NCBI GenBank assembly: GCA_938028585.1
Contig: CALIZH010000043.1
Coordinates: 1 to 20,874 of the forward strand
Source of the DNA: an uncultured Actinomyces sp.
GTDB taxonomy: Bacteria > Actinomycetota > Actinomycetes > Actinomycetales > Actinomycetaceae
Direction of reading: 5' to 3'
Length of the DNA: 20,874 nucleotides
Shown here one piece after another: positions 14,111-20,874 of the stretch. The stretch's first letter is position 1. The number at the start of each line of letters is the position of its first letter. The position numbers and the translations under genes are program-made. Below the pieces are notes generated by a model. It saw only the letters and a list, made by a program, of their open reading frames with translations. It was not told where the DNA came from and made no database searches.

Positions 14111-15417
14111 TCGAAGCTGCTATCCCCGTCGCGGGGATGAGTATCCTTGCCGCAATTGCTCTTCTGGGCGCAATGATTCTTGCGGCAAGTGAGTTTTCGA
14201 TCGCTAAGCTCACCCACGCCGCGGTTGAAGACCTGATCGAGGACGACAAAAAGAACGCCAGAGCCCTGTTCAAGCTGGTTGATCAGCGTCGCTTAGTTAT
14301 TTTTGTCCTTCGAGGCGTCCGCACCTTCCTGCAGGTTGTCTTTGCCGTTTCAATGGCGACCATTGCTCTGCATTTTTCACACTACTGGTGGCTGGGAGGG
14401 CTGGTCGCAATCGTCGTTGTGACGATTGTGCAATTCTTTGCCAACAGCATCATTGCCACGCGCTGGGCACAGCGCAATCCCACCGGTATCGCGCTCTTCT
14501 TCACGCCCTTGATGACCCGTCTGGTCGCTATTGCACATTTCTTCTCGCCGGCCGCCCAGAAGGTCAGGACCTATCTTCCACAGTCTGAGCGAACCGAAGC
14601 TGAGATGCGTGCGGACATGGCGGATGAACTGCGTGAAATGGTTGACCGTGTTGGCGAAACAGAAGGCCTTGAAGAAGAAGACCGAGAGATGTTGCGCTCG
14701 GTTTTCGAATTAGGGCATACCTTGGTTCGTGAGGTGATGGTCCCGCGTACCGAAATGCTGACGATCGCATTCGATGTTCCGGCCCGTAAGGCGTTACGCC
14801 TCTTTGTGCGCTCCGGTTTCTCGCGTCTGCCCGTTATTGGAGAGGACACCGACGACGTCCGCGGAATTTTGTTCTTTAAGGATGTCGTTCAGCGCCTTGA
14901 AAACCATGATGGAGAACATGAACTTCGCGCCGATCAGATGATGCGTCCCGCCGAGTTCACCATCGAAATGAAGCCGGTCGATGACCTGCTGCGCCAGATG
15001 CAATCCGAACACTTCCACCTGGCCATGGTCGTTGATGAATACGGTGGGATCTCGGGCCTCGTCACCCTCGAAGACATCATCGAAGAAGTCGTTGGTGAAC
15101 TCACCGACGAACATGACCGCAACACTATCGAGCCCGAAGAAATTTCCCCAGGTGTATGGCGTGTTCCTTCGCGTTTCTCCATTAGCGAGCTCGGAGAGCT
15201 GTGGGGACTAGAACTTGAAGACGAAGACGTTGATTCCGTTGGCGGTCTGCTGGCCAAAGCAATTGGCCGCGTTCCGCTTCCGGGGGCAACTGGCGATATG
15301 CTCGGTGTGCACATGGTTGCCGAAGAAGCCCGAGGCCGCCGTCGCCAAGTTGGCACAATTGTCTGTTCCTATGTCCCTGAAACCCAGACCGAAGACTCTG
15401 AAGATCACCAGGAGTGA
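14107..15417 (+). CDS. CNNM/CorC-like membrane protein with CBS pair (hemolysin family)
   Basis: A 436-residue integral membrane protein with an N-terminal DUF21/CNNM domain of about three to four membrane segments (8-30, 62-90, 95-118, 125-148). A Bateman CBS pair follows, introduced by VREVMVPRTEM (207-217), with SRLPVIGEDTDDVRGILFFKD and HLAMVVDEYGGISGLVTLEDIIEEVVGE. A C-terminal CorC/HlyC transporter-associated domain follows, starting near 345. Relatives are implicated in Mg2+/Co2+ homeostasis; the older label hemolysin is historical. The position between ybeY and era is conserved in many bacteria. It is coupled to ybeY by a 4-nt overlap. Confidence 0.92.
   Translation: MIEAAIPVAGMSILAAIALLGAMILAASEFSIAKLTHAAVEDLIEDDKKNARALFKLVDQRRLVIFVLRGVRTFLQVVFAVSMATIALHFSHYWWLGGLVAIVVVTIVQFFANSIIATRWAQRNPTGIALFFTPLMTRLVAIAHFFSPAAQKVRTYLPQSERTEAEMRADMADELREMVDRVGETEGLEEEDREMLRSVFELGHTLVREVMVPRTEMLTIAFDVPARKALRLFVRSGFSRLPVIGEDTDDVRGILFFKDVVQRLENHDGEHELRADQMMRPAEFTIEMKPVDDLLRQMQSEHFHLAMVVDEYGGISGLVTLEDIIEEVVGELTDEHDRNTIEPEEISPGVWRVPSRFSISELGELWGLELEDEDVDSVGGLLAKAIGRVPLPGATGDMLGVHMVAEEARGRRRQVGTIVCSYVPETQTEDSEDHQE
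15410..15414 (+). promoter_or_regulatory. Shine-Dalgarno site deciding the era start
   Basis: AGGAG, within the last codons of the preceding gene, ends 8 nt before ATG 15423. The in-frame GTG at 15414 overlaps this site and is less likely. Confidence 0.6.
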
Positions 15418-15422
15418 GAAAG

Positions 15423-16559
15423 ATGCATTTCCCCAGCGATGATGAATTGATGGCCGGTCCGAACGCCTTTGAAGGTGTGGATATCGATGCTCTTGATCTT
15501 CCTGATGAGGAATCACTGGACGACGCAGACATTGATGCTGAGCTCGACGAGGCCGACGATGAGCGCGTCCACGACGTTGAGGATTCTGTCCATTCCTTGC
15601 GTCAACTCCGCGCAGAAACAAATGCGGGTGCAGACATCATCGTTCCCGACTTCCCAGAAGACTTTCGCGCGGGCTTCATCTCCATTGTTGGCCGTCCCAA
15701 TGTCGGAAAGTCGACGCTGACCAACGCTCTTGTTGGTCATAAGGTCGCCATCACCTCGGGCCGCCCCGAAACGACACGTCACAACATCCGCGGGATCGTC
15801 CACGGCGAAAACTACCAGCTGGTATTGGTTGATACACCCGGATACCACCGTCCGCGCACTCTGCTGGGTAAGCGCCTCAATGACATGGTTCGCGAGGCCT
15901 TGGCAGAAGTTGATTGCGTGGTCTTCTGCATGCCTGCGGATCAGCGCATCGGACCGGGAGACCAGTTCATTGCTCGCGAGCTGCGCTCTGTGCGACGCCC
16001 CGTGATTGCGGTGGCGACAAAGTGCGATAGCGTGCCGCGCGAACGCGTGCTTGAACACCTTCTGGCAATCGAAAAGCTGGGGGAGTGGAGCGCGATTGTT
16101 CCCGTCTCGTCCTTCAAGCACGAAGGCATTGATCGCCTGCGTGAAGTTTTGGCGGAAAAGGTTCCGCTCTCACCGCCCCTGTACCCGCAGGACGACATCT
16201 CCGATGAGTCTCGCGAAACGATGATCGCAGAATTCATTCGCGAGGCCGCGTTGGAGGGAGTCCGTGATGAGCTTCCGCACTCGCTTGCCGTAAAGGTTGA
16301 AGAGATTATTGAACGCCCCAAGCGCGAGGGTGATGATCGTCCGCCTCTGCTGGATATCCATGTCAATGTCTATGTCGAACGCGATTCCCAAAAGGCCATC
16401 ATTATTGGCAAGAAAGGTTCGCGTTTGAAGGAGATCGGAACCCGGGCCCGAGCGCATATCGAAGAATATTTGGGACGTCGCGTGTACCTCGATCTGCATG
16501 TGCGTACCGCTAAGGATTGGCAGTCAGACCCGAAGATGCTTCAGCGTTTAGGCTTCTGA
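15423..16559 (+). CDS. era: GTPase Era with an acidic N-terminal extension
   Basis: Era is a GTPase that binds the 3' end of 16S rRNA during 30S assembly. G motifs are GRPNVGKST (90-98), the SGRPETTRH switch, DTPGY for G3, TKCD for G4 and VSSFKHEGID for G5. The C-terminal KH domain has AIIIGKKGSRLKEIGTRAR and ends in the typical DWQSDPKMLQRLGF. At 378 residues it is about 75-80 longer than usual. The extra part is an N-terminal segment rich in Asp/Glu (about residues 16-55), probably disordered. ATG 15423 has AGGAG 8 nt upstream; moving to a later start would not restore a typical Era, because no good site lies closer. It is the last gene of the hrcA run. Confidence 0.95.
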   Translation: MHFPSDDELMAGPNAFEGVDIDALDLPDEESLDDADIDAELDEADDERVHDVEDSVHSLRQLRAETNAGADIIVPDFPEDFRAGFISIVGRPNVGKSTLTNALVGHKVAITSGRPETTRHNIRGIVHGENYQLVLVDTPGYHRPRTLLGKRLNDMVREALAEVDCVVFCMPADQRIGPGDQFIARELRSVRRPVIAVATKCDSVPRERVLEHLLAIEKLGEWSAIVPVSSFKHEGIDRLREVLAEKVPLSPPLYPQDDISDESRETMIAEFIREAALEGVRDELPHSLAVKVEEIIERPKREGDDRPPLLDIHVNVYVERDSQKAIIIGKKGSRLKEIGTRARAHIEEYLGRRVYLDLHVRTAKDWQSDPKMLQRLGF

Positions 16560-16586
16560 TACCTGAACGTGGGGGATGCAACAAAA

Positions 16587-16620
16587 GGATCCTGACCAGG
16601 GTCCCGAGCTTTAGCGTCTT
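16587..16620 (+). terminator. Possible weak terminator after era
   Basis: GGATCCTG (16587-16594) and CAGGGTCC (16597-16604) can form a short stem with a G-U pair, realistically six pairs around TGACCA. The flank CGAGCTTTAGCGTCTTCTT is only mildly T-rich, so efficiency is doubtful. Confidence 0.3.
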
Positions 16621-16640
16621 CTTCGTGGCATGCTTATCCC

Positions 16641-18011
16641 GTGAGCGAAAATCCCCAGAACCCTAACGCCTCAGCGCCTTTACCGTTTGACCAGGACGAC
16701 GCATCACTGACTGTGCACCGCATGGCTGCACATGATCGTCTGGCCCATCAATCCCGAGTCGTCTTGCGCCTTGGCCAGATGCTTCTTTCTGCCGGCGCGG
16801 GCTCGTACCGCGTGAAGGCCTCGATGCGGACCTGTGCCGAGGCCGTTGGCATTGAGAAGCACCATGCTCAGGTGACCTTTACCGAGATCGTTGCGACAGC
16901 TTATGCGAATGGTACTTTCCGTACCGAGCTTGCTGAGCAGCGTCTTCTGGGAGTGAATGCGGACAAGATTGACCGCATTACAAACTACTTGGCATCCATT
17001 GAAGGCAAGCAGGTGCTTGTTGAGGATGTCGATAAGGCTCTTGACCGGATCGAACGCGTGAAGCCGCTGTATGGCTGGCTAGCGAATGCCCTTGCTTCTG
17101 GTTTAGCCTGTGCGGCCTTCTCCTTCCTCAACGCCGGGGGATGGGTTGAGTGCTCTGTCGTGGCAATTGCAGCCTTCTTCGGGCAGTTCCTCCGTCGCCA
17201 GATGCTCAAGCGGCACATGAACCACTTTGGTGTGTGGATGCTCTGTGGTGCAGTTGCTTCTGCTGTCTACATTCTGTGCGTCTATCTGGCTCAGAAATAC
17301 CTAGGCGTTGAACCCACGCACCAAGCAGGCTTCATCTCTGCGTTGCTCTTCTTGGTTCCTGGCTTCCCATTGGTGACAGGAATTATTGACCTGGTCCGTC
17401 ACGACTTTGCGGGTGGTATTCAGCGAATCGTGTATGTTGCAATGCTCGTGGTCTCTGCGGGCGTTGCAGTATGGACCATCTCGGAGGTCTTCAATTGGTC
17501 GGTCACTCCGAAATACATCGTTGAGCTCCCGCCAATCATTCACTTCACGCTGCGCTTCTTTACCAGCTTCGTTGCGGCGTATGGCTTCGCGATGCTCTTT
17601 AATTCTCCGCCTAAGGTATGTACGGCTGCGGCTCTTATCGGTGCGGTTATTAACACCGGTCGTATCTTCCTTGCGGTTGTCGTGGGGGTTCCGGTCCCCG
17701 CGGCGGTTGGGCTTGCAGCGCTTGCAGCTGGTCTTCTTGCGGCAGCAGTTGCAAACCGCACGCGCTTCTCGCGTGTGACACTCTCCGTTCCCGCGGTGGT
17801 CATCATGATCCCGGGTGTGCCCCTGTACCGTTCGCTCACCTACTTGAACAATGGGCAGACCATGGACGCATTGGCACAGCTCTTTACGGTCCTCTTCACG
17901 ATTGTTGCGATTGGTATTGGCCTGGCGATTTCGCGAATGCTGACCGACCGCGCGTGGCTCATGGAGAAACCGGTGAGCGTCCCCAAGCTCGAGGAATACG
18001 ACGCCGAGTAA
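16641..18011 (+). CDS. ThrE-family threonine/serine exporter-like membrane protein
   Basis: A 456-residue member of the ThrE/DUF1212 family; Corynebacterium ThrE exports threonine and serine. The N-terminal cytoplasmic half (about 35-150) holds LRLGQMLLSAGAGSYRVKASM and later VTFTEIVATAYANG, the family-typical entry to the first domain. About ten membrane segments follow in two blocks: the ThrE domain, with LLFLVPGFPLVTGIIDLVRHD, and the second ThrE_2-like half, with VPAVVIMIPGVPLYRSLTYL. The G-x-P-L motif recurs in both halves. GTG 16641 has no Shine-Dalgarno site; a -10-like CATGCT lies 6 nt upstream, so a leaderless start is possible. Substrate is inferred from the family. The neighbour leuA also concerns amino acids. 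Confidence 0.88.
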   Translation: MSENPQNPNASAPLPFDQDDASLTVHRMAAHDRLAHQSRVVLRLGQMLLSAGAGSYRVKASMRTCAEAVGIEKHHAQVTFTEIVATAYANGTFRTELAEQRLLGVNADKIDRITNYLASIEGKQVLVEDVDKALDRIERVKPLYGWLANALASGLACAAFSFLNAGGWVECSVVAIAAFFGQFLRRQMLKRHMNHFGVWMLCGAVASAVYILCVYLAQKYLGVEPTHQAGFISALLFLVPGFPLVTGIIDLVRHDFAGGIQRIVYVAMLVVSAGVAVWTISEVFNWSVTPKYIVELPPIIHFTLRFFTSFVAAYGFAMLFNSPPKVCTAAALIGAVINTGRIFLAVVVGVPVPAAVGLAALAAGLLAAAVANRTRFSRVTLSVPAVVIMIPGVPLYRSLTYLNNGQTMDALAQLFTVLFTIVAIGIGLAISRMLTDRAWLMEKPVSVPKLEEYDAE

Positions 18012-18046
18012 AGGCGAGCACGCCAAGTAAACACTGTCCACCATGT

Positions 18047-18090
18047 GCACTCAAAGTGCCAGTATCAGCGGGTCTTCATAGACTGAAGGT
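18047..18090 (+). promoter_or_regulatory. Predicted leaderless leuA promoter with overlapping inverted repeat
   Basis: GTGCCA (18056-18061), a 17-nt spacer and TAGACT (18079-18084) are followed after exactly 6 nt by the GTG at 18091. AAGG occurs 1 nt before the GTG, too close for a normal Shine-Dalgarno site. The inverted repeat GCACT-caa-AGTGC (18047-18059) overlaps the -35 and could be an operator. Confidence 0.45.
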
Positions 18091-19851
18091 GTGAAGACTA
18101 CATCGAATGTTCCTCGTCCTGCAGGTTCTGGAATGCCCACGGTCAAGTACCGAGCATTCCTCGACACGAACCCTGTTGACCTTCCTGACCGACAGTGGCC
18201 TTCGAAGCGCATTACCCACGCGCCTCGGTGGATGTCGACGGATCTACGCGATGGAAACCAAGCTCTGATCGAGCCCATGGATCCGGCGCGTAAGCGCAAG
18301 ATGTTTGATCTTCTTGTTCGCTTGGGATACAAGGAAATCGAAATCGGATTCCCCTCGGCTTCACAGACTGATTTCGATTTTGTTCGTTCTCTGTTGGAAG
18401 ATGACGCCCTTCCCGAGGATGTCACCATTTCGGTGCTGACGCAGTCGCGCCCCGAGCTCATTGAGCGCACTGTTGAATCGATTATTGGCTTCCCTCGCGC
18501 GACCGTGCACTTGTACAACGCAACCGCTCCGGTTTTTCGTGAAGTTGTCTTCCACGCGGACCGCGAGCAAACCGTTGAACTAGCCCGCTCCGGTACGCGT
18601 GAAGTCATTGCACAGGCAGAACGTCAACTGGGCGATGAGACGATCTTCGGTTTTGAGTACTCTCCTGAGATCTTCATCGACACCGAGCGCGATTTCGCAC
18701 TGGAAGTGTGCGAAGCCGTTATGGATATCTGGCAGCCCCAAGAAGGCCGCGAGATCATCCTCAACCTGCCCTCGACCGTTGAGCGCGCGACCCCCAATGT
18801 CTTCGCCGACCAGATCGAGTACATGTCTCGCAACCTTTCCCGACGCGAGCACATTGCGCTGTCTGTTCACCCGCACAATGACCGTGGAACCGGCGTGGCA
18901 AGTGCCGAACTTGCGCTCCTCGCCGGCGCTGACCGCATTGAAGGCTGCCTCTTGGGACAAGGTGAGCGCACCGGCAACGTTGACCTGCTGACCTTGGGCC
19001 TGAATCTTTTCAGCCAGGGAATTGATCCGGGCATCGACTTCTCGGACATTGACGAGATCCGCCGCACCGTGGAGCACTGCACCCAGATGGAGGCTTCGCC
19101 GAGATCTCCCTACGTCGGAGATTTGGTGTACACCAGCTTCTCGGGCTCTCACCAAGACGCCATCAAGAAGGGTTTTGCTGCTCGCAAGACGAAGGTGGAT
19201 GCCGCAGGGGGCGATGAGAACGCAGTGGTCTGGGAGCTTCCCTACCTGCCCATCGATCCTCACGATGTCGGTCGCTCCTACGAGGCCGTTGTGCGCGTGA
19301 ATTCCCAGTCCGGTAAGGGTGGGGTTGCCTACCTCATGTCGCGGGCACACAACCTGGAGCTGCCTCGTCGCCTGCAGGTAGAGTTCTCGCGAATTGTCCA
19401 GCGCCACACTGACACTTACGGCGGAGAGATCAACGCCGAAACATTGTGGAAGATCTTTGCAGACGAGTATTTGCCGACAAGTGCGGCTCCTGGCCTTCAG
19501 TCGTGGGGGCGCTTCGAATTGCGTAAGTCCCAGGTGGGAACGGTTGACGACGAGCATGTTGAATTGCATGCAGAGCTCACGGACAACGGTGTGCTCACCG
19601 CAATCGACGCAAACGGAACCGGCCCGATTGACGCTTTCGTCTCAGCACTGCATCAATTCGATTTGGACGTGCGCGTCTTGGACTACTCCGAGCACGCAAT
19701 GAGCCAGGGACGAGATGCGAAGGCCGCTTCATACGTCGAAGCAGCTGTTGATGGAAAGATCGTCTGGGGCGTTGGAATCGACTCTTCGATTACCCGCGCA
19801 TCGTACAAAGCTGTGATCTCAGCAGTGAACCGTGCACTTCGAGATCAGTAA
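18091..19851 (+). CDS. leuA: 2-isopropylmalate synthase
   Basis: LeuA condenses acetyl-CoA with 2-ketoisovalerate, the committed step of leucine synthesis. The TIM-barrel catalytic domain has the metal-binding DLRDGNQAL (51-59), EIGFPSASQTDFDF (84-97), HPHNDRGTG (260-268) and GQGERTGN (289-296). A linker and the C-terminal LeuA dimer/regulatory domain (about 450-586) follow, so leucine feedback inhibition is expected. At 586 residues, with the N-terminal RYRAFLDTNP-like block, it belongs to the longer actinobacterial/plant-like LeuA type 2. GTG 18091 fits a leaderless promoter; ATG 18133 (M15), with a weak GCAGG 7 nt upstream, is the alternative. No leader-peptide attenuator fits in the 79-nt upstream gap. 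Confidence 0.96.
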   Translation: MKTTSNVPRPAGSGMPTVKYRAFLDTNPVDLPDRQWPSKRITHAPRWMSTDLRDGNQALIEPMDPARKRKMFDLLVRLGYKEIEIGFPSASQTDFDFVRSLLEDDALPEDVTISVLTQSRPELIERTVESIIGFPRATVHLYNATAPVFREVVFHADREQTVELARSGTREVIAQAERQLGDETIFGFEYSPEIFIDTERDFALEVCEAVMDIWQPQEGREIILNLPSTVERATPNVFADQIEYMSRNLSRREHIALSVHPHNDRGTGVASAELALLAGADRIEGCLLGQGERTGNVDLLTLGLNLFSQGIDPGIDFSDIDEIRRTVEHCTQMEASPRSPYVGDLVYTSFSGSHQDAIKKGFAARKTKVDAAGGDENAVVWELPYLPIDPHDVGRSYEAVVRVNSQSGKGGVAYLMSRAHNLELPRRLQVEFSRIVQRHTDTYGGEINAETLWKIFADEYLPTSAAPGLQSWGRFELRKSQVGTVDDEHVELHAELTDNGVLTAIDANGTGPIDAFVSALHQFDLDVRVLDYSEHAMSQGRDAKAASYVEAAVDGKIVWGVGIDSSITRASYKAVISAVNRALRDQ

Positions 19852-19877
19852 GTAGGTTTTGCAACCAACGCGCGCGT

Positions 19878-19898
19878 GGCGGTGAGTGAGTGACCGCC
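19878..19898 (+). repeat. Small hairpin preceding the leuA terminator
   Basis: GGCGGT (19878-19883) and ACCGCC (19893-19898) form a 6-bp stem with loop GAGTGAGTG, immediately upstream of the main terminator. No T-tract follows it. Confidence 0.4.
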
Positions 19899-19905
19899 CA
19901 GCGCT

Positions 19906-19946
19906 AGGTGAGGGGGCATCGCTTAGATGCCCCCTCACCTGTTTTT
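19906..19946 (+). terminator. leuA intrinsic terminator
   Basis: Arms AGGTGAGGGGGCATC (19906-19920) and its exact complement (19926-19940) flank the loop GCTTA and are followed by GTTTTT. This is a strong plus-strand terminator. Because the minus-strand flank is not T-rich, any role for the convergent peroxidase gene would be weaker. Confidence 0.93.
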
Positions 19947-19987
19947 CCCCTCGCCAATGCAGGGGGAAAGAAGTCGGACGCGGAAGC

Positions 19988-20874
19988 TTAATCGGCCTCG
20001 TTCGAGGGGAAATCGCCACCGGCAATCTCATCAAGAAGCTCAAGGGAAGGAATGAAGAATACCTGGCCGAAGAGCACATGCGAGAAGGTCAGCAGGTAGT
20101 CCTTCTTCGCGACCATATTCGTGATCATGCCCTTGGTGACGCTCCAACGCGCAGAGTAGCCGATGAAGTAGGTGCCGGTGATACCTGCGGCGGGGTCAGA
20201 AAAGGGCACGTTCATGCGAACGATCTTGTTTTCTTCACCGTCGACGATGAACTTTGAGGAAACATTGTGCGCGTTTGCTGCCTTCGCGTCGTCATCAAGC
20301 TCAAGGTCGGTGAACTTCTCGCGCCCGACCGCACGCTCCTGCTCAGCGGTACCTAGCGAACGCCACGCGTCCATGTCGTGAATCCACTTTTGTGCAAAGG
20401 CGTAGGAACCTCCAGTGAATTGGGGGTCCTCGTTGCCAATCTCTGCCCAGAAGGGGGCATCGGCGTTTGTTGGATTTTCAGTGCCGTCAATGAAACCGAT
20501 GATTGCTCGGCCTTCGAGGTAGCGGAAGCCGTGAGTCTCATCAACGACCGTTGCGAAGTCCTTGAAAGACAAGCGGTACTGCTCGGCTACTTCGTAGACC
20601 ACGGCCTCGCGCTGTGCGCGAATGTGAAGGAAGAGGTCAGCATCTTCGCCGATGCCTTCGGGCATGGTGATGGAAGGATCATCCTGATTGGTCAGCCCCG
20701 TGAATTCCTCAAGTTCCTTTGGACGGGGTGCGCCCGGGAAGAAGTAGTCCCAACCCTTACGGCTTACTCCCACTGCAACGCGCAGGTCATCATTTTGGGC
20801 TCGGATGTTCATCGAACGATTGATCGCCTGGCTGCGATCAGCAAAGTCGCGGAAGGCCTCTAGCTCTGCGGGCT
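19988..20874 (-). CDS. DyP-type heme peroxidase (YfeX-like), 5'-truncated by the window edge
   Basis: A dye-decolourising-type heme peroxidase reducing H2O2 with varied electron donors. Numbering from the Met at 20812, the family motif GFIDGTENP (106-114) has the distal catalytic Asp109. His182 in AANAHNVSS is the likely proximal heme ligand, and Arg199 in IVRMNVPF the likely distal Arg. ETHGFRYLEGR and DLFLHIRAQRE resemble the class P/B YfeX group. The frame stays open upstream of that Met to the window edge (20 more residues, PAELEAFRDF and onward), so the true start lies outside. No Tat signal is visible in this part. The C-terminus (DFPSNEAD) lacks the usual encapsulin cargo peptide. It converges on leuA. 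Confidence 0.9.
   Translation of the reverse strand, partial: PAELEAFRDFADRSQAINRSMNIRAQNDDLRVAVGVSRKGWDYFFPGAPRPKELEEFTGLTNQDDPSITMPEGIGEDADLFLHIRAQREAVVYEVAEQYRLSFKDFATVVDETHGFRYLEGRAIIGFIDGTENPTNADAPFWAEIGNEDPQFTGGSYAFAQKWIHDMDAWRSLGTAEQERAVGREKFTDLELDDDAKAANAHNVSSKFIVDGEENKIVRMNVPFSDPAAGITGTYFIGYSARWSVTKGMITNMVAKKDYLLTFSHVLFGQVFFIPSLELLDEIAGGDFPSNEAD

Noticed and set aside
18580..19569. 329-codon minus-strand frame within leuA
   Set aside because: It lies opposite conserved LeuA catalytic motifs and has no family resemblance; a coding shadow.
19945..19977. TTTCCCC/GGGGAAA inverted repeat as a terminator of the DyP gene
   Set aside because: On the minus strand the stem is followed by an A-rich rather than a T-rich stretch, so it is not an intrinsic terminator.
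20378..20863. 161-codon plus-strand frame opposite the DyP gene
   Set aside because: The minus-strand frame carries the GFIDGTENP motif and heme ligands; this one has no motif or start signal.
1..20874. Mobile elements, CRISPR arrays, tRNA or rRNA genes
   Set aside because: No transposase or integrase motifs, regularly spaced repeats, tRNA cloverleaf/CCA patterns or rRNA sequence were seen on either strand.

Overview
The window looks like the chromosome of a moderately high-GC Gram-positive bacterium (Actinomycetota). The best guess is a relative of Actinomyces/Schaalia. This rests on gene order (lepA, hemW, DUF3097, then hrcA-dnaJ-rsmE-phoH-ybeY-corC-like-era), GTG/TTG starts, the LeuA type and the actinobacterial DUF3097 family. 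The genus is an inference only. Nearly all of it is housekeeping sequence: no IS element, prophage, CRISPR array, tRNA or rRNA was seen.

Layout. 1-1196 holds the 3' part of a LysP-type amino-acid permease (+). It converges on msrA (-, 1360-2154) across a perfect 15-bp hairpin. rpsT (-, 2329-2592) ends in its own terminator and diverges from lepA (+, from a TTG at 2883). lepA overlaps trmB by 4 nt. A 423-nt gap (5612-6034) carries tandem inverted repeats and a chain of RNA hairpins. A CynX/NimT-type MFS transporter follows and overlaps hemW by 4 nt. Next come DUF3097 and a CIRCE operator heading a tight seven-gene run: hrcA, dnaJ, rsmE, phoH, ybeY, a CNNM/CorC-like CBS protein and era. A ThrE-family exporter, leuA with a strong terminator, and a truncated DyP-type peroxidase (-, running off the right edge) complete the window.

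Functional themes. One theme is translation and ribosome biogenesis: S20, LepA/EF4, TrmB, RsmE, YbeY and Era. A second is proteostasis and stress repair: HrcA, DnaJ, MsrA and DyP. A third is amino-acid handling: the permease, the ThrE-type exporter and LeuA. The CIRCE site suggests that heat-shock control may reach the ribosome-maturation genes co-directional with hrcA-dnaJ.

The least explained part is 5612-6034. It has two 24-bp inverted repeats spaced 31 bp apart, followed by five successive hairpins. The last hairpin is terminator-like, and its 3' arm can pair alternatively with a downstream copy of its 5' arm. It could be a regulated small RNA or an attenuated leader for the transporter. 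Other points are a symmetric GATA-type repeat cluster over the msrA promoter, GTG genes without Shine-Dalgarno sequences whose -10-like hexamers sit exactly 6 nt upstream (leaderless candidates), and an acidic N-terminal extension on Era. No clearly new multi-gene system was found.
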